This document shows positions 34,747-43,833 of a stretch of 64,000 nucleotides of DNA, piece by piece (positions within the stretch are counted from its first letter, which is position 1; every line of letters starts with the position of its first letter). The position numbers were made by a program, and so were the translations under genes. Source of the stretch: Sulfuricystis thermophila (GTDB lineage: Bacteria; Pseudomonadota; Gammaproteobacteria; Burkholderiales; Rhodocyclaceae); NCBI RefSeq assembly GCF_004323595.1, contig NZ_AP019373.1, positions 2,467,593 through 2,531,592 of the forward strand. The letters run 5' to 3'. A model generated the notes under the pieces. That model did no database searches, was not told the origin of the DNA, and worked only from the letters and a program-made list of their open reading frames with translations.

Positions 34747-36446
34747 GGTGCCGCCCCGCCAGCGCCGACCGCTGGCTTCGTCCCTTCTGTTTCTGCTGGG
34801 AGCATCCCCCCGTCTTGTTGAATAGGTGGGGGCGTCTTCCCGCCAGCGCCATCCTTCGACACGGCATGCAAATTCGTGAACAACCGCGCCGCCTTGGTCA
34901 CCTGCTCACCCGCGCGGCGGAGAGCACTCGCTGCGCGCAGCCGGGCGTCCATTGCCGCGACGGGTAAGACGCCTTGGGCACCCGCTGCCAAGAGCGCCGC
35001 TTTGAGCCTTTGATAGTCCGCCTCGAAAGCAGTCAGCGCCGCTTGGATGCGTTCGCCGGGCGGCAATCCCTGTGCCGGATCGACGGTGTCCAGCAGCGCT
35101 TCGCCGCGTTGGCAGAACGCTGCCGTTTCAGCGGCGAGCACATCCTCTGCCGGCATTTCCGCCAGCGCGGCTCCCGCTTCGGCGGCTAGTTCGGCGGCGG
35201 CTTCGTAGTAACGAGCGACGCGCAGCAGCTCGGGCAGACGTTTGGCGCTATCGACCGCCATGCCCGTTCGGTTCAACTGGGCGATGAAGTCCGCAATCGC
35301 CAGAGAGAGCCGGGCGACGCTGCGCTGGTTGCCATCGGCCACCGGCTGGGGACCGAATGCCGTACGCACACTGCGTAGCGCGATCGTCCCCATGCGGACG
35401 ATTTCCCGCTCGAGCGCATCGAGCGCCAGCGCTGGCACGGCCAGCACCGTCTTGTCGAGATAGCGCGGCCGCGCTTCGTCTTCCTCGGCGCTTTTGAAAC
35501 GCTGCTGCAAGAAGGTGGTCAGTTGCTCGGCGAGCGGCCAAATCAGTGCGACGCCGAGAACGTTGAATGCGGTGTGAAAAAGCGCAAGTTGCGCCGCCGG
35601 CGCACGGTCGAGGCCGAGCATCTCGCGCAGAGAACCGAGGAGTGCGAGCAGCCAGGGCAAAAGTGCGAGTGCGACGATGGCGGTCAGCACATTGAAGAGA
35701 ACGTGCGCCATGGCGGCGCGCTTGGCGTTGGGCGTCGCCCCGATGGCGGCAAGCAGCGCCGTCACGGTCGTGCCGACGTTGGCGCCGATCACTACGGCAG
35801 CGGCGGACTCGATGGTCACCAGGCCGGTTTGCGCGGCCGAAAAGGCGATTACCAGCGCGGCCGCCGAGGCCTGCATCAGCACCGTCATCAGGATGCCGAC
35901 CAGCACCATGGCGACAACGCCGATCATGCCCTGCCAATGAGGCAGCTGGAAGTCGGCGGCGACGCCGGAAAAGGTGTCCTTGAGCAGGTCGATGCCGAGG
36001 AAAAGCACGCCGAAACCGGCGAGCGCCGTGCCCACCGCGCCGCGGCGCGCGTTTTCTCCGGTGAGCCGAAGCAGCATGCCGATGCCGATCAACGGTAGTG
36101 CGATAAGGTCGATCTTGAATTTCATGCCGACCAGGGCAACCAGCCAGCCGGTCATCGTAGTACCGACGTTGGCGCCGAACAGCACCCACAGCGCCTGGCC
36201 GAGCGAAAGCAGGCCGGCATTGACGAAGCCGATCGCCGCCACTGTCACCGCGCTCGACGATTGCACCGCAATCGTCACCAGCGCACCCGAGGCAAGCCCG
36301 CGCAGGCGGGTCCGGGTCGAGCTGGCGAGGATGCGCTCGAGCGCAGGCCCGGCGGCAAGCCGCAAACCGTCGGTCATCAGCCCCATGCCGAGCAGAAACA
36401 GGCCAACCCCGCCGACGAGTCCGCCCGCCATGTTCTCCGTGTTCAT
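34743..36446 (-). CDS. Na+/phosphate symporter-like protein with PhoU-like C-terminal region
   Basis: 567-residue NptA/YjbB-type protein. The membrane half has two inverted repeats: GANVGTT occurs twice; QSSSAVTVAAIGFVNAG is the first substrate motif, but the second is altered to QASAAALVIAFSAAQTG. A helical PhoU-like region follows (about 330-530). The C-terminal 35 residues are low-complexity and contain a repeat unit read AVGAGGAAP plus a second, diverged unit (DGAGGKTP). It sits between the P-type ATPase and mrpE with 4-bp overlaps on both sides, so sodium or phosphate handling is linked to the antiporter. Confidence 0.88.
   Translation of the reverse strand: MNTENMAGGLVGGVGLFLLGMGLMTDGLRLAAGPALERILASSTRTRLRGLASGALVTIAVQSSSAVTVAAIGFVNAGLLSLGQALWVLFGANVGTTMTGWLVALVGMKFKIDLIALPLIGIGMLLRLTGENARRGAVGTALAGFGVLFLGIDLLKDTFSGVAADFQLPHWQGMIGVVAMVLVGILMTVLMQASAAALVIAFSAAQTGLVTIESAAAVVIGANVGTTVTALLAAIGATPNAKRAAMAHVLFNVLTAIVALALLPWLLALLGSLREMLGLDRAPAAQLALFHTAFNVLGVALIWPLAEQLTTFLQQRFKSAEEDEARPRYLDKTVLAVPALALDALEREIVRMGTIALRSVRTAFGPQPVADGNQRSVARLSLAIADFIAQLNRTGMAVDSAKRLPELLRVARYYEAAAELAAEAGAALAEMPAEDVLAAETAAFCQRGEALLDTVDPAQGLPPGERIQAALTAFEADYQRLKAALLAAGAQGVLPVAAMDARLRAASALRRAGEQVTKAARLFTNLHAVSKDGAGGKTPPPIQQDGGMLPAETEGTKPAVGAGGAAP
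34748..34772 (-). repeat. 25-bp intragenic element at the end of the Na/Pi transporter gene
   Basis: Direct unit on the minus strand (GGTCGGCGCTGGCGGGGCGG), read A-V-G-A-G-G-A-A as the last residues before the stop. A second, more diverged unit is at 34830-34855 (GCGCTGGCGGGAAGACG on the minus strand); both lie in the low-complexity tail. Confidence 0.7.
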
Positions 36447-39130
36447 TGGGCCGCCCGGCGACGCCAGACGAACTTTTCCGCCTCTACCGCGCAGAAAATC
36501 GCCAGACTCCCTATAAAAACACGCAGCCAGGTTTCGGCATTCAGGTCTGCGGTGCCAAAGAGCGCCTGCTTGAGTGGCACGTGCGTGACGGCAAACTGCA
36601 AGACGAGCAGCAGCACGATCGCTTTCAGTATGACCGGATTAGCGGGCAGTCCGTCACGCCTGAGCGCCGGTGCAAATAATCGCCGGCAGTTGAAAAGATA
36701 GACGATTTGCCCCGCGACCAGCATATTGACGGCGGCGGTGCGCGCGAATTCGAGCGTCATGCCACGGGAAAGCTCCCAGAGGAACAGACCGTATGAAGTG
36801 GCAACCATGAGCATGGTGACGAAAACGATGCGCCAGAGCATGAAGCCATTGATCAGCCCCTCGCGCGGATTGCGCGGCGGGCGCGCCATCAAGCCCGGCT
36901 CCGGCCGTTCGAAGGCGATGGCAAGCGAAAGCGTGACGGCCGTGACCATGTTCACCCAGAGGATTTGCACCGGCGTGATCGGCAGCGTCGCGCCGGCCAA
37001 GACAGCGACCGCCACCATCGCCGCCTGACCGAAGCTCGTGGGCAGCACGAAGACGACCGCCTTGCGCAGGTTGTCATAGACCGTGCGACCTTCCTCGACC
37101 GCGGCGGCGATCGAGGCGAAATTGTCGTCGGCGAGCACCATGGCGGCGGCCTCCTTGGCGGCTTCGGTGCCCTTCTTACCCATCGCGATGCCCACATCGG
37201 CGCGCTTCAGAGCGGGAGCGTCATTCACCCCGTCGCCGGTCATCGCCGCCACCTCGCCATTGGCCTGCAAGGCAGCCACCAGGCGCAGCTTGTGCTCGGG
37301 ACTGGCGCGGGCGAAAACGTCGGTTTCTGCGACGGCACGCTGCAAAGCGGCATCATCGAGCGCCTCGATGTCGCTGCCGGTCATCGCCCGCTCGGTGTGT
37401 TGAAAACCCATCTTGCGGGCGATCGCAGAGGCGGTGATGGCATGATCCCCGGTGATCATCTTGACACGGATGCCGGCGCTGCGGCAGGTGGCCACGGCGC
37501 GGATGGCTTCCTCGCGCGGCGGATCGACGAGCGCTGCCAGCGCCAAAAGTGTCAGTCCTGCCTCGACGTCGGCGAAGGAAAGTTCGCGCTGGCCGCGCTG
37601 CATCGGCGCCGCCGCCAAGGCGAGCACGCGAAAACCCTCCGCAGCAAGCGACTCGACGCGGTGCTGCCAAAAGGCCAGATCGAGCGGCAGGTCGCTCCCC
37701 GCGACACGCTGTTTCGCACACATCTGCAATACGACTTCCGGCGCGCCCTTGACGAAGGCGAACACATGTCCGGCATGGTCATGATGCAAGGTAGCCATGA
37801 AGCGGTGTTCGGATTCGAACGGGATGACGTCGATGCGGGGTAGCATTGCGCCCATGACGCGCATATCGAGTCCCGCCTTGGCAGCCAATACCAGGAGCGC
37901 GCCCTCAGTCGGATCGCCTTCGATGCGCCACGCGTCGTTTTCTGCAATGAGCCGCGCATCGTTGCACAGCAGCGCCACGCGGGCGATGTCGGCCAGCTCA
38001 GGCAGTTCTTCGAGCGGCGCTTCGCGGCCATCGAGTTGAAAACCGCCGTGCGGCGCATAGCCAATGCCCGAGACCTCGATGCGCCGTTCTGCGGTGATGA
38101 GCCGTTGCACGGTCATCTCGTTTTGGGTGAGTGTGCCGGTCTTGTCTGAACAGATCGTCGTCACCGCGCCCAAGGTTTCGACCGCCGGCATGCGGCGGAT
38201 GATCGCGTGGCGGGCCGCCATGCGTTGCACGCCGACCGCCAAGGTGATGGTCATGATCGCCGGCAGACCCTCTGGAATCGCGGCAACGGCCAGGCCGACC
38301 GCGGCGAGGAACATTTCGCCGGCCGGCTGCTGATGCACCAGCATGCCAAAGACGAGCACGAGGGCAGCCAGCACCAGGATGCCGACGGTGAGCCAGCGCC
38401 CGAAACCCGCCATCTGGCGCATCAGCGGTGTCTCGACACTTGCCACGTCGGCGAGCATGCGGCCAATGCGACCCATCTCGGTGGCATCCCCAGTCGCAAC
38501 GACAATGCCCTTGCCTTGACCGAAAACCACCAGGGTGCCGGAAAAGCCCATCCCTTTGCGATCACCGAGCGGCGCATTCACCGCGACTGGGGCAACCGAC
38601 TTCTCCACCGGCTCCGATTCACCGGTCAGCGCGGCTTCCTCGATGCGCAGATTGCGTACTTCGATCAGGCGCAGATCGGCCGGCACCTTGTCACCCGAGG
38701 CGAGCAGCACGATGTCGCCAGGCACGAGCATGGTCGCGTCGATTTCCTGTCGCCGGCCATCGCGCAGCACGGTGGCGGAAGGCGAGAGCATGGCGCGGAT
38801 CGCCTCGAGCGATTTTTCCGCCTTACCCTCCTGGATGAAACCAATCAGGGCGTTGATGATAACCACGCCGAGAATCACACCGCAATCGACCCAGTGGCCA
38901 AGACCCGCCGTCACTGCGGCCGCACCCAGCAGCACGTAGATCAGCACATTGTGGAATTGCAGCAAGAAGCGCATTAGGGGCCCGCGCTTCTTCGGCGGGG
39001 TGAGACGATTCGCTCCGTATTGCCTCAGCCGTTGTGCCGCCTCTTGCGTGGTCAGCCCTGAGGCCCGATCGCTTTGCAACTCGGCAATGGCGACATCGCC
39101 CGGCAGGGCATGCCAGAAGGGAGTGGTCAT
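36443..39130 (-). CDS. P-type (P2-like) cation-transporting ATPase
   Basis: 895-residue P-type ATPase with the N-terminal cation ATPase domain, LTGES actuator motif, phosphorylation site CSDKTGTLTQNE, TGD/GDGVNDAPALKRADVGIAMG hinge, and about ten helices. Helix 4 has PEGLP as in P2A calcium pumps. Other calcium ligands of SERCA appear changed: the helix-5 Asn and Glu align with Ser and Gln (LPTSFGQAA), and the helix-6 Asp aligns with Ala (WVNMVTAV). The ion may thus not be Ca2+; Na+, K+ or H+ fit the neighbours. The ATG at 39130 lies 14 bp after the universal-stress gene; an upstream in-frame extension is antisense-like. Confidence 0.88.
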   Translation of the reverse strand: MTTPFWHALPGDVAIAELQSDRASGLTTQEAAQRLRQYGANRLTPPKKRGPLMRFLLQFHNVLIYVLLGAAAVTAGLGHWVDCGVILGVVIINALIGFIQEGKAEKSLEAIRAMLSPSATVLRDGRRQEIDATMLVPGDIVLLASGDKVPADLRLIEVRNLRIEEAALTGESEPVEKSVAPVAVNAPLGDRKGMGFSGTLVVFGQGKGIVVATGDATEMGRIGRMLADVASVETPLMRQMAGFGRWLTVGILVLAALVLVFGMLVHQQPAGEMFLAAVGLAVAAIPEGLPAIMTITLAVGVQRMAARHAIIRRMPAVETLGAVTTICSDKTGTLTQNEMTVQRLITAERRIEVSGIGYAPHGGFQLDGREAPLEELPELADIARVALLCNDARLIAENDAWRIEGDPTEGALLVLAAKAGLDMRVMGAMLPRIDVIPFESEHRFMATLHHDHAGHVFAFVKGAPEVVLQMCAKQRVAGSDLPLDLAFWQHRVESLAAEGFRVLALAAAPMQRGQRELSFADVEAGLTLLALAALVDPPREEAIRAVATCRSAGIRVKMITGDHAITASAIARKMGFQHTERAMTGSDIEALDDAALQRAVAETDVFARASPEHKLRLVAALQANGEVAAMTGDGVNDAPALKRADVGIAMGKKGTEAAKEAAAMVLADDNFASIAAAVEEGRTVYDNLRKAVVFVLPTSFGQAAMVAVAVLAGATLPITPVQILWVNMVTAVTLSLAIAFERPEPGLMARPPRNPREGLINGFMLWRIVFVTMLMVATSYGLFLWELSRGMTLEFARTAAVNMLVAGQIVYLFNCRRLFAPALRRDGLPANPVILKAIVLLLVLQFAVTHVPLKQALFGTADLNAETWLRVFIGSLAIFCAVEAEKFVWRRRAAQ

Positions 39131-39144
39131 GATCGCCCCCCTGC

Positions 39145-40050
39145 TCAGGGTGATAACAGCACGTCGCAGGGAGCGTTGTAGAGCACGTTTTGCGTCACGC
39201 TGCCCAGCAACCATTCTTCGGCCTCGCTGCCGCCGTGCCGGCCGATGACGATGAGATCGGCATCGTGTTGCATCGCCTGGGTACAGATGGTTGGCGCAGG
39301 GCTGCCATACACGGCCCAGGTTCGCCATCCTTCCACCCCGTCGATCGCTGCGGCAAATTCGCGTAGCTGCGCTTCGGCACGGCGGCGCTCGACATCGCGG
39401 TAGTGCTCGACGTCTGCATCACCGGCACCGGCCAGCCGCATACGGCCCTCGAAGGCAACCGAATAGACGTGTAGCAGCGCACGTTCTGCGGTCGGAAAGA
39501 GCTCGCGCGCCAGCAGTGCAGCACGCCTCGCGCAGTCGGAAAAATCGGTGGCGATGAGGATGCGTCGATAGCCGGCACTGGCAGGACGACGGGCGAGCAG
39601 CGCCGGCACGCCGGCACGCTTGAGCACCTTCAAAGCGGTGCCGCCCACGAAGGTATCGCCAACCCAATTTTCGCCATGCTCGCCGACGACGAGCAGACGT
39701 GCGTGCCGCTCGACGACGAAACTGGCAATGCTCGCCGCGGCACGACCGGTACGGGTTTCGGCAACAACATCGATGCCATGACGGGTAGTGAGATCGGTAG
39801 CAAGCCCAGAGAGCCGCTCTCGCGTAGCAAGAACCGGTTCCTGGCCATGCCAGCGTTCGGCATCATAAAGTTGGGTGATCGTTGCCCACAAGCCGTCATT
39901 GAAGACGTGCAGCAAAACCAGCTCGGCGCCGAGCTGCTTTGCCAGCAGTGCGCCGCGTTCGACGGCAATCCGTGCGCCATCGGAGAGGTCGGTGGCGACG
40001 ACAATGCAGTTCTCAGCGCCGCTGAATGGCTTGAAGTTTTCGGCAGTCAT
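39145..40050 (-). CDS. Tandem universal stress protein (two UspA domains)
   Basis: 301-residue cytoplasmic protein with two UspA folds (about 10-155 and 160-300). The second has the ATP-binding signature GRHGGSEAEEWLLGSVTQNVL; the first is similar (GEHGENWVGDTFVGGTALKVL). It is the first gene of the ion-homeostasis run that continues with the P-type ATPase. A weak TTGCTG-17 bp-TAAGGT promoter can be drawn upstream. Its role is probably stress- or energy-linked control of the transporters, by inference from context. Confidence 0.9.
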   Translation of the reverse strand: MTAENFKPFSGAENCIVVATDLSDGARIAVERGALLAKQLGAELVLLHVFNDGLWATITQLYDAERWHGQEPVLATRERLSGLATDLTTRHGIDVVAETRTGRAAASIASFVVERHARLLVVGEHGENWVGDTFVGGTALKVLKRAGVPALLARRPASAGYRRILIATDFSDCARRAALLARELFPTAERALLHVYSVAFEGRMRLAGAGDADVEHYRDVERRRAEAQLREFAAAIDGVEGWRTWAVYGSPAPTICTQAMQHDADLIVIGRHGGSEAEEWLLGSVTQNVLYNAPCDVLLSP

Positions 40051-40216
40051 GGTCGTTTCCTCTCGCGATGGGCAGGAACGGTGAGGAGCTTACACTGCCA
40101 GCGCGCTGGCTGCCATCATCTGATCAGTAAAACCTCTGCACCTTAGAAAAGCAGCAAGGCTGCAGCAAATCAAATCTAGCCTGTTTTTGAAGTCGAAAAA
40201 ATTCGTATTATTTGAA

Positions 40217-40424
40217 CCCAGATTATCCATTAGACCGTCCTGTAACCCGCTCAAGTGCGTGCAAGCCTTGGTGATGCCAGACTTGCGCGGACGCTTTCGG
40301 TCTGCGGGCGGGTGCTGTCTGCCCGCGCTCCACGCCAATAGACACCGTTATTGGCTCGTCGCGCGGACGCACATCGCCTCGCCCTCGCCACGAAATCGCC
40401 TCGCACCTTAATGGACAATCTGGG
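40217..40424 (+). mobile_element. MITE family A, copy 2 (208 bp)
   Basis: Same ends (CCCAGATTATCCATT / AATGGACAATCTGGG) and the same conserved centre GCCAATA...TATTGGC as 15890-16096, in the same orientation. The 5-bp TTGAA sequence flanks it perfectly on both sides (40212-40216 and 40425-40429), a clear target duplication. It lies in the 434-bp gap between usp and mtgA; the rest of that gap holds only the usp upstream region. No coding capacity. Confidence 0.88.
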
Positions 40425-40484
40425 TTGAAGTCGTGCTTCGAAAAATCGGATGAAAGCTCCTGTCTGCCACCCGAAGGTGCTTCG

Positions 40485-41180
40485 ATGAGAGCGGCACCAC
40501 GCTGGCTGCTGCGTGCTCTGGCTTTGTTCGTGTTGGCCTTGCTCGCCTGGCAGGGGTGGTATCTGGGCTGGGTGCTCTGGTGGCGTGACCATGATCCCGG
40601 CCAAACGCGTTTCATGGCACAGCGCCTCGCCGAGCTGCGCGAAAAGAACCCGCAGGCGCAGCTGCGCCACAGCTGGGTGCCTTACGCGAAGATTTCCCTC
40701 CATCTCAAGCGCGCGGTGGTCGCTGCCGAGGACGACAAGTTCATCGATCACGAGGGTTTCGACTGGGAAGGCATCCAGAAGGCGCTGGAAAAAAACGAGA
40801 AAAAGGGCCGAATCGTCGCCGGCGGCTCGACGATTTCGCAGCAACTAGCGAAAAATCTGTTCCTCACCTCGGCCAAGACGCCGGGCCGCAAACTGCAGGA
40901 GGCGATCATCACCGTCTGGCTGGAAACCTTCTGGGACAAACGGCGCATCCTCGAGGTGTATCTGAACGTCGTCGAATGGGGCGAGGGCGTCTTCGGCGCC
41001 GAGGCCGCGGCGCGGCGCTATTTCGGTGTCGGCGCAGGTCAGCTCGGGCCGGAACAGGCGGCACGGCTGGCGGTGATGCTGCCGGCCCCGCGCAGATTCG
41101 AGAAAAACCCGTATTCCGACTACCTCAACCGGCGCACGCAGCAAATTGTCGCGAGGATGCACCTCTCTTCCGTGCCTTGA
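40485..41180 (+). CDS. mtgA: Monofunctional biosynthetic peptidoglycan transglycosylase
   Basis: 231-residue GT51 enzyme that polymerises lipid II. One N-terminal helix (about 8-30) anchors it in the inner membrane; the glycosyltransferase motifs EDDKFIDHEGFDWEGI (catalytic Glu), GGSTISQQLAKNLFL and RKLQEAIITVWLE are all present. The ATG at 40485 follows an AAGGTG site. In many betaproteobacteria mtgA follows aroE, after rnb and tonB; here it is 12 kb from tonB, with a MITE directly upstream. Confidence 0.94.
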   Translation: MRAAPRWLLRALALFVLALLAWQGWYLGWVLWWRDHDPGQTRFMAQRLAELREKNPQAQLRHSWVPYAKISLHLKRAVVAAEDDKFIDHEGFDWEGIQKALEKNEKKGRIVAGGSTISQQLAKNLFLTSAKTPGRKLQEAIITVWLETFWDKRRILEVYLNVVEWGEGVFGAEAAARRYFGVGAGQLGPEQAARLAVMLPAPRRFEKNPYSDYLNRRTQQIVARMHLSSVP

Positions 41181-41208
41181 GGTGCAGCGCCGAGCGTAGA
41201 ATCCCGTC

Positions 41209-42591
41209 ATGCCTGCCCAGCCCGATCCGCGCGAGCCACGCCCGCGTGCGCAAAGTCTCTTCGAACAGCACCTCACCGACGTGCAGCTGCTGCTCGCGCG
41301 TCAGCGGCGCGTCGAGGCGCTGGTCGAGAAGCAGGAAACGCCGCGCCACGGCGTGGTCGAGGATCTGGTGCACCGCCAGCACCTCGTCGAGCTGCACAAC
41401 CTGCTGCGGCGGCTTTCGGCCGCGGAAATCGCCCGCCTGATCGAAGTCCTGCCGGAAGAAGATCGTCTCACCACCTGGCAGGAAGTCGAGGAGTCCCGCG
41501 GCGAGCTGGTGCTCGAATTCCTCCCCGACGAACTGCGCGCCGAATTGCTCGCCGCGCGTCCGCTGCACGGCGCGCCGAGCAGCGCGGTCTCGGCCTTTGA
41601 GCTCAGAAACGGCCGCCTGTCGCAGGCGCGCATCGCCCGGCGCGAGGATCTCGCCACGGTGGCGCCGATCTGGATCGACCTCGTCGCGCCCTCTGCCCAG
41701 GTGCGTGCCTGGGTCGGCGAATTCTTCGATCTCTACCTGCCCGACCCAGAAGACGTCGACGACATCGAGGAATCGGCGCGCTTCTACATCGACGACAACG
41801 GCGCGGTGCACTTGAGTTCGAACTTCCTGCTCAGCCGCCAGGGGGTGACGCGCAACGTGCCGGTGGCCTTCATCCTGCACCGGAACATCCTGTTCTCGGT
41901 GCGCAACGAGGAGCTGCCGGTGTTCCGCCTGCAACGGCTGCGCGCACGCACTCAGCCGGGCTATGTGTCGGATGGCAAGGACGTGCTGCTCGACCTGTTT
42001 GGCGCCGACGTCGAATACTCGGCCGACACGCTCGAGGAAACCTATGCGGAGCTCGAACGCGTCGGCCGTCAGGTGCTCTCGCCGCAGGTCTCCGACGACG
42101 AGGCGGCCGAGATCCTCGCCGAGATCGCCAAGGGCGAGGACTTGAACGGCCGCATCCGCAGGAACGTGCTCGATACGCGCCGCGCGCTCTCGTTCCTGAT
42201 GCGCGGCCGGCTGCTGGAGCCGGAGCAGCACGAGGACGCGCGCCAGATCCTGCGCGACATCGAGTCGCTCGACGGCCACACCTCGTTCCTGTTCAACAAG
42301 ATCAACTTCCTGATGGATGCCGCGGTCGGTTTCATCAACATCAACCAGAACAAGCGCGTGTCGAAACTGACGGCGATCACCGTCGTGTTCGTGCCGATCA
42401 ACATCATCGCCGGCATCGGCGGCATGTCGGAATTTTCGATGATGACCCAGGGCATTCCCTGGCCGATCTCCTACGGCGCCTTCACCGTGGCGATGGCACT
42501 CTTAGGTTTCGGCACCTATCATGCGCTGCGCTATTTCGAGCGTCGCGAGGCGGCCAAACGGCTTGCCGCACGCCGTTCGCGATCAGCGTGA
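41209..42591 (+). CDS. CorA-family divalent cation transporter with MgtE-N-like domain and GMS filter
   Basis: 460-residue protein. Residues about 55-130 resemble the helical MgtE N-domain (repeated LxxLPEEDR / FLPDELRAELL pattern); residues 150-400 form a CorA-like cytoplasmic funnel, and two helices end the protein. The pore loop after the first helix reads AGIGGMSEFSMM, so the nearly universal GMN motif of CorA is GMS. Transport of Mg2+, Co2+ or another divalent ion is likely but less certain because of this change. It is separated from mtgA by 28 bp and overlaps the convergent cobC gene by 110 bp. Confidence 0.85.
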   Translation: MPAQPDPREPRPRAQSLFEQHLTDVQLLLARQRRVEALVEKQETPRHGVVEDLVHRQHLVELHNLLRRLSAAEIARLIEVLPEEDRLTTWQEVEESRGELVLEFLPDELRAELLAARPLHGAPSSAVSAFELRNGRLSQARIARREDLATVAPIWIDLVAPSAQVRAWVGEFFDLYLPDPEDVDDIEESARFYIDDNGAVHLSSNFLLSRQGVTRNVPVAFILHRNILFSVRNEELPVFRLQRLRARTQPGYVSDGKDVLLDLFGADVEYSADTLEETYAELERVGRQVLSPQVSDDEAAEILAEIAKGEDLNGRIRRNVLDTRRALSFLMRGRLLEPEQHEDARQILRDIESLDGHTSFLFNKINFLMDAAVGFININQNKRVSKLTAITVVFVPINIIAGIGGMSEFSMMTQGIPWPISYGAFTVAMALLGFGTYHALRYFERREAAKRLAARRSRSA

Positions 42592-43072
42592 GACTGCCAT
42601 AGTCGAAGCGCAGGCCGAACCAGTCGGTTTCGCCAGCGAGTTCTGCCGCGCAGACCTTGATCACGCCAGCATGGGCGACCACCACCGCCTCGTCGGGCAA
42701 TTCGGCCAGGAAAGCCGCCACGCGCTGACGCAGGTCGGCCACGCGCTCACCGCCCGGTGGCTGGAAATGGCAGGGATCGGCGGCCCAGGCATCGAGCAAT
42801 GCGCGATCGAGTGCCTCCCACGGCTGCATTTCCCAATTGCCGAAATCGATCTCGCGCAGTCGCGCATCGACGATCGGCGCCGGATGCAGATGTTCCGCGA
42901 GCCGCAAGCAGCGCTGCAAAGGACTCGAGTAGACCGGCAAATCTTTGGGCAGCAAGGGGCCCAGCACAGCGGCATGCAGCGCCGGATCCTCGGCGAGCGG
43001 CAGATCGGTGGCGCCGTAGCAGATGCCGGGGGCGACGGCGGGCAAGGGGTGTCTGATCAACCACAGGCGCAT
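42482..43072 (-). CDS. cobC: Alpha-ribazole phosphatase-like histidine phosphatase
   Basis: 196-residue histidine phosphatase. Motifs: LIRHPLPAV (catalytic His, RHP rather than RHG), SSPLQRCLRLAE, LREIDFGNWE and VVVAHAGVIK. Position at the end of cobT-cobS indicates removal of the phosphate from alpha-ribazole phosphate or adenosylcobalamin phosphate in nucleotide-loop assembly. The last 36 codons (110 bp) run antisense into the corA-like gene; the natural C-terminus may end sooner in relatives. Start overlaps cobS by 16 bp. Confidence 0.85.
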   Translation of the reverse strand: MRLWLIRHPLPAVAPGICYGATDLPLAEDPALHAAVLGPLLPKDLPVYSSPLQRCLRLAEHLHPAPIVDARLREIDFGNWEMQPWEALDRALLDAWAADPCHFQPPGGERVADLRQRVAAFLAELPDEAVVVAHAGVIKVCAAELAGETDWFGLRFDYGSLTLIANGVRQAVWPPRDARNSAAHDRCRNLRVPSPR

Positions 43073-43833
43073 GTGAGCCCCAGATAGAAGGCGATTTCGG
43101 CGAGTTGTTGCGTCGCCCCGAGGCAGTCGCCGGTATAGCCGCCGAGGCGGCGGACGAACCAGCGCGCCATCAGCCACGTGACCCCCGCGACGAGCGCGAG
43201 CGCGACGGCCACCTGCGGCCAAGGCAAGCACAGGCAGGGCAAAAGCCCGCAGAGCGCCGCGAAGGCGAGCTCGCCCTTCGACAGCCGCGTGGCGAGAGGC
43301 TTCGCCTTGCCCGCTTCGCGCGCATAGTCGAGCGCGTAGATCAGGGTCGTCGCCGCGAAACGCGACAGCGCATGGCCACCGATCAGCGCAAGCGCGAAAG
43401 TCGGCGCTGCTGGGACGGCACCCTCGCCCGCCAGCAGCTCGAAAAGCGCCGCGAACTTGATCAGCAACACCACAACGATGCCGATCGCACCGAAACTGCC
43501 GATGCGTGAGTCCTTCATGATCGTCAGCGCCTGCTCGCGCGTCCAGCCCCCACCCAGGCCGTCGAGCGTGTCGGTGAGGCCGTCCTCGTGAAAGGCGCCG
43601 GTGACGATGAGGGTCGCCGCCATGCCGAGCAAGACGGCGATGGACGGCGGCCACAGCCATGCGGCCGCCAGCGTGACCATGGCGCCGATCGCGCCGACGA
43701 TGCCCCCCACCGCCGGAAACCAGCGCGCGGCGTGATCGAGCTGCTCGACCGAATGGCCGACCCAGCCCGGCGCCGGGATGCGCGTGAAAAAGCGCAGCGC
43801 GGCGAAGAAGTATTCGATCTCCCGACGAATCAC
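43057..43833 (-). CDS. cobS: Adenosylcobinamide-GDP ribazoletransferase (cobalamin synthase)
   Basis: 258-residue integral membrane enzyme joining AdoCbi-GDP and alpha-ribazole (phosphate), the last assembly step of cobalamin. The family core [34 protein letters not shown] contains the acidic metal-binding residues. Several helices follow. A 25-bp repeat in antisense orientation is read G-A-V-P-A-A-P-T-F in the loop after residue 133. ATGA overlap with cobT upstream. Confidence 0.93.
   Translation of the reverse strand: MIRREIEYFFAALRFFTRIPAPGWVGHSVEQLDHAARWFPAVGGIVGAIGAMVTLAAAWLWPPSIAVLLGMAATLIVTGAFHEDGLTDTLDGLGGGWTREQALTIMKDSRIGSFGAIGIVVVLLIKFAALFELLAGEGAVPAAPTFALALIGGHALSRFAATTLIYALDYAREAGKAKPLATRLSKGELAFAALCGLLPCLCLPWPQVAVALALVAGVTWLMARWFVRRLGGYTGDCLGATQQLAEIAFYLGLTCACG
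43397..43421 (+). repeat. 25-bp intragenic element in cobS (antisense)
   Basis: Plus-strand unit GTCGGCGCTGCTGGGACGGC, antisense to cobS, read A-V-P-A-A-P-T-F in a loop between two transmembrane segments. Confidence 0.8.
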
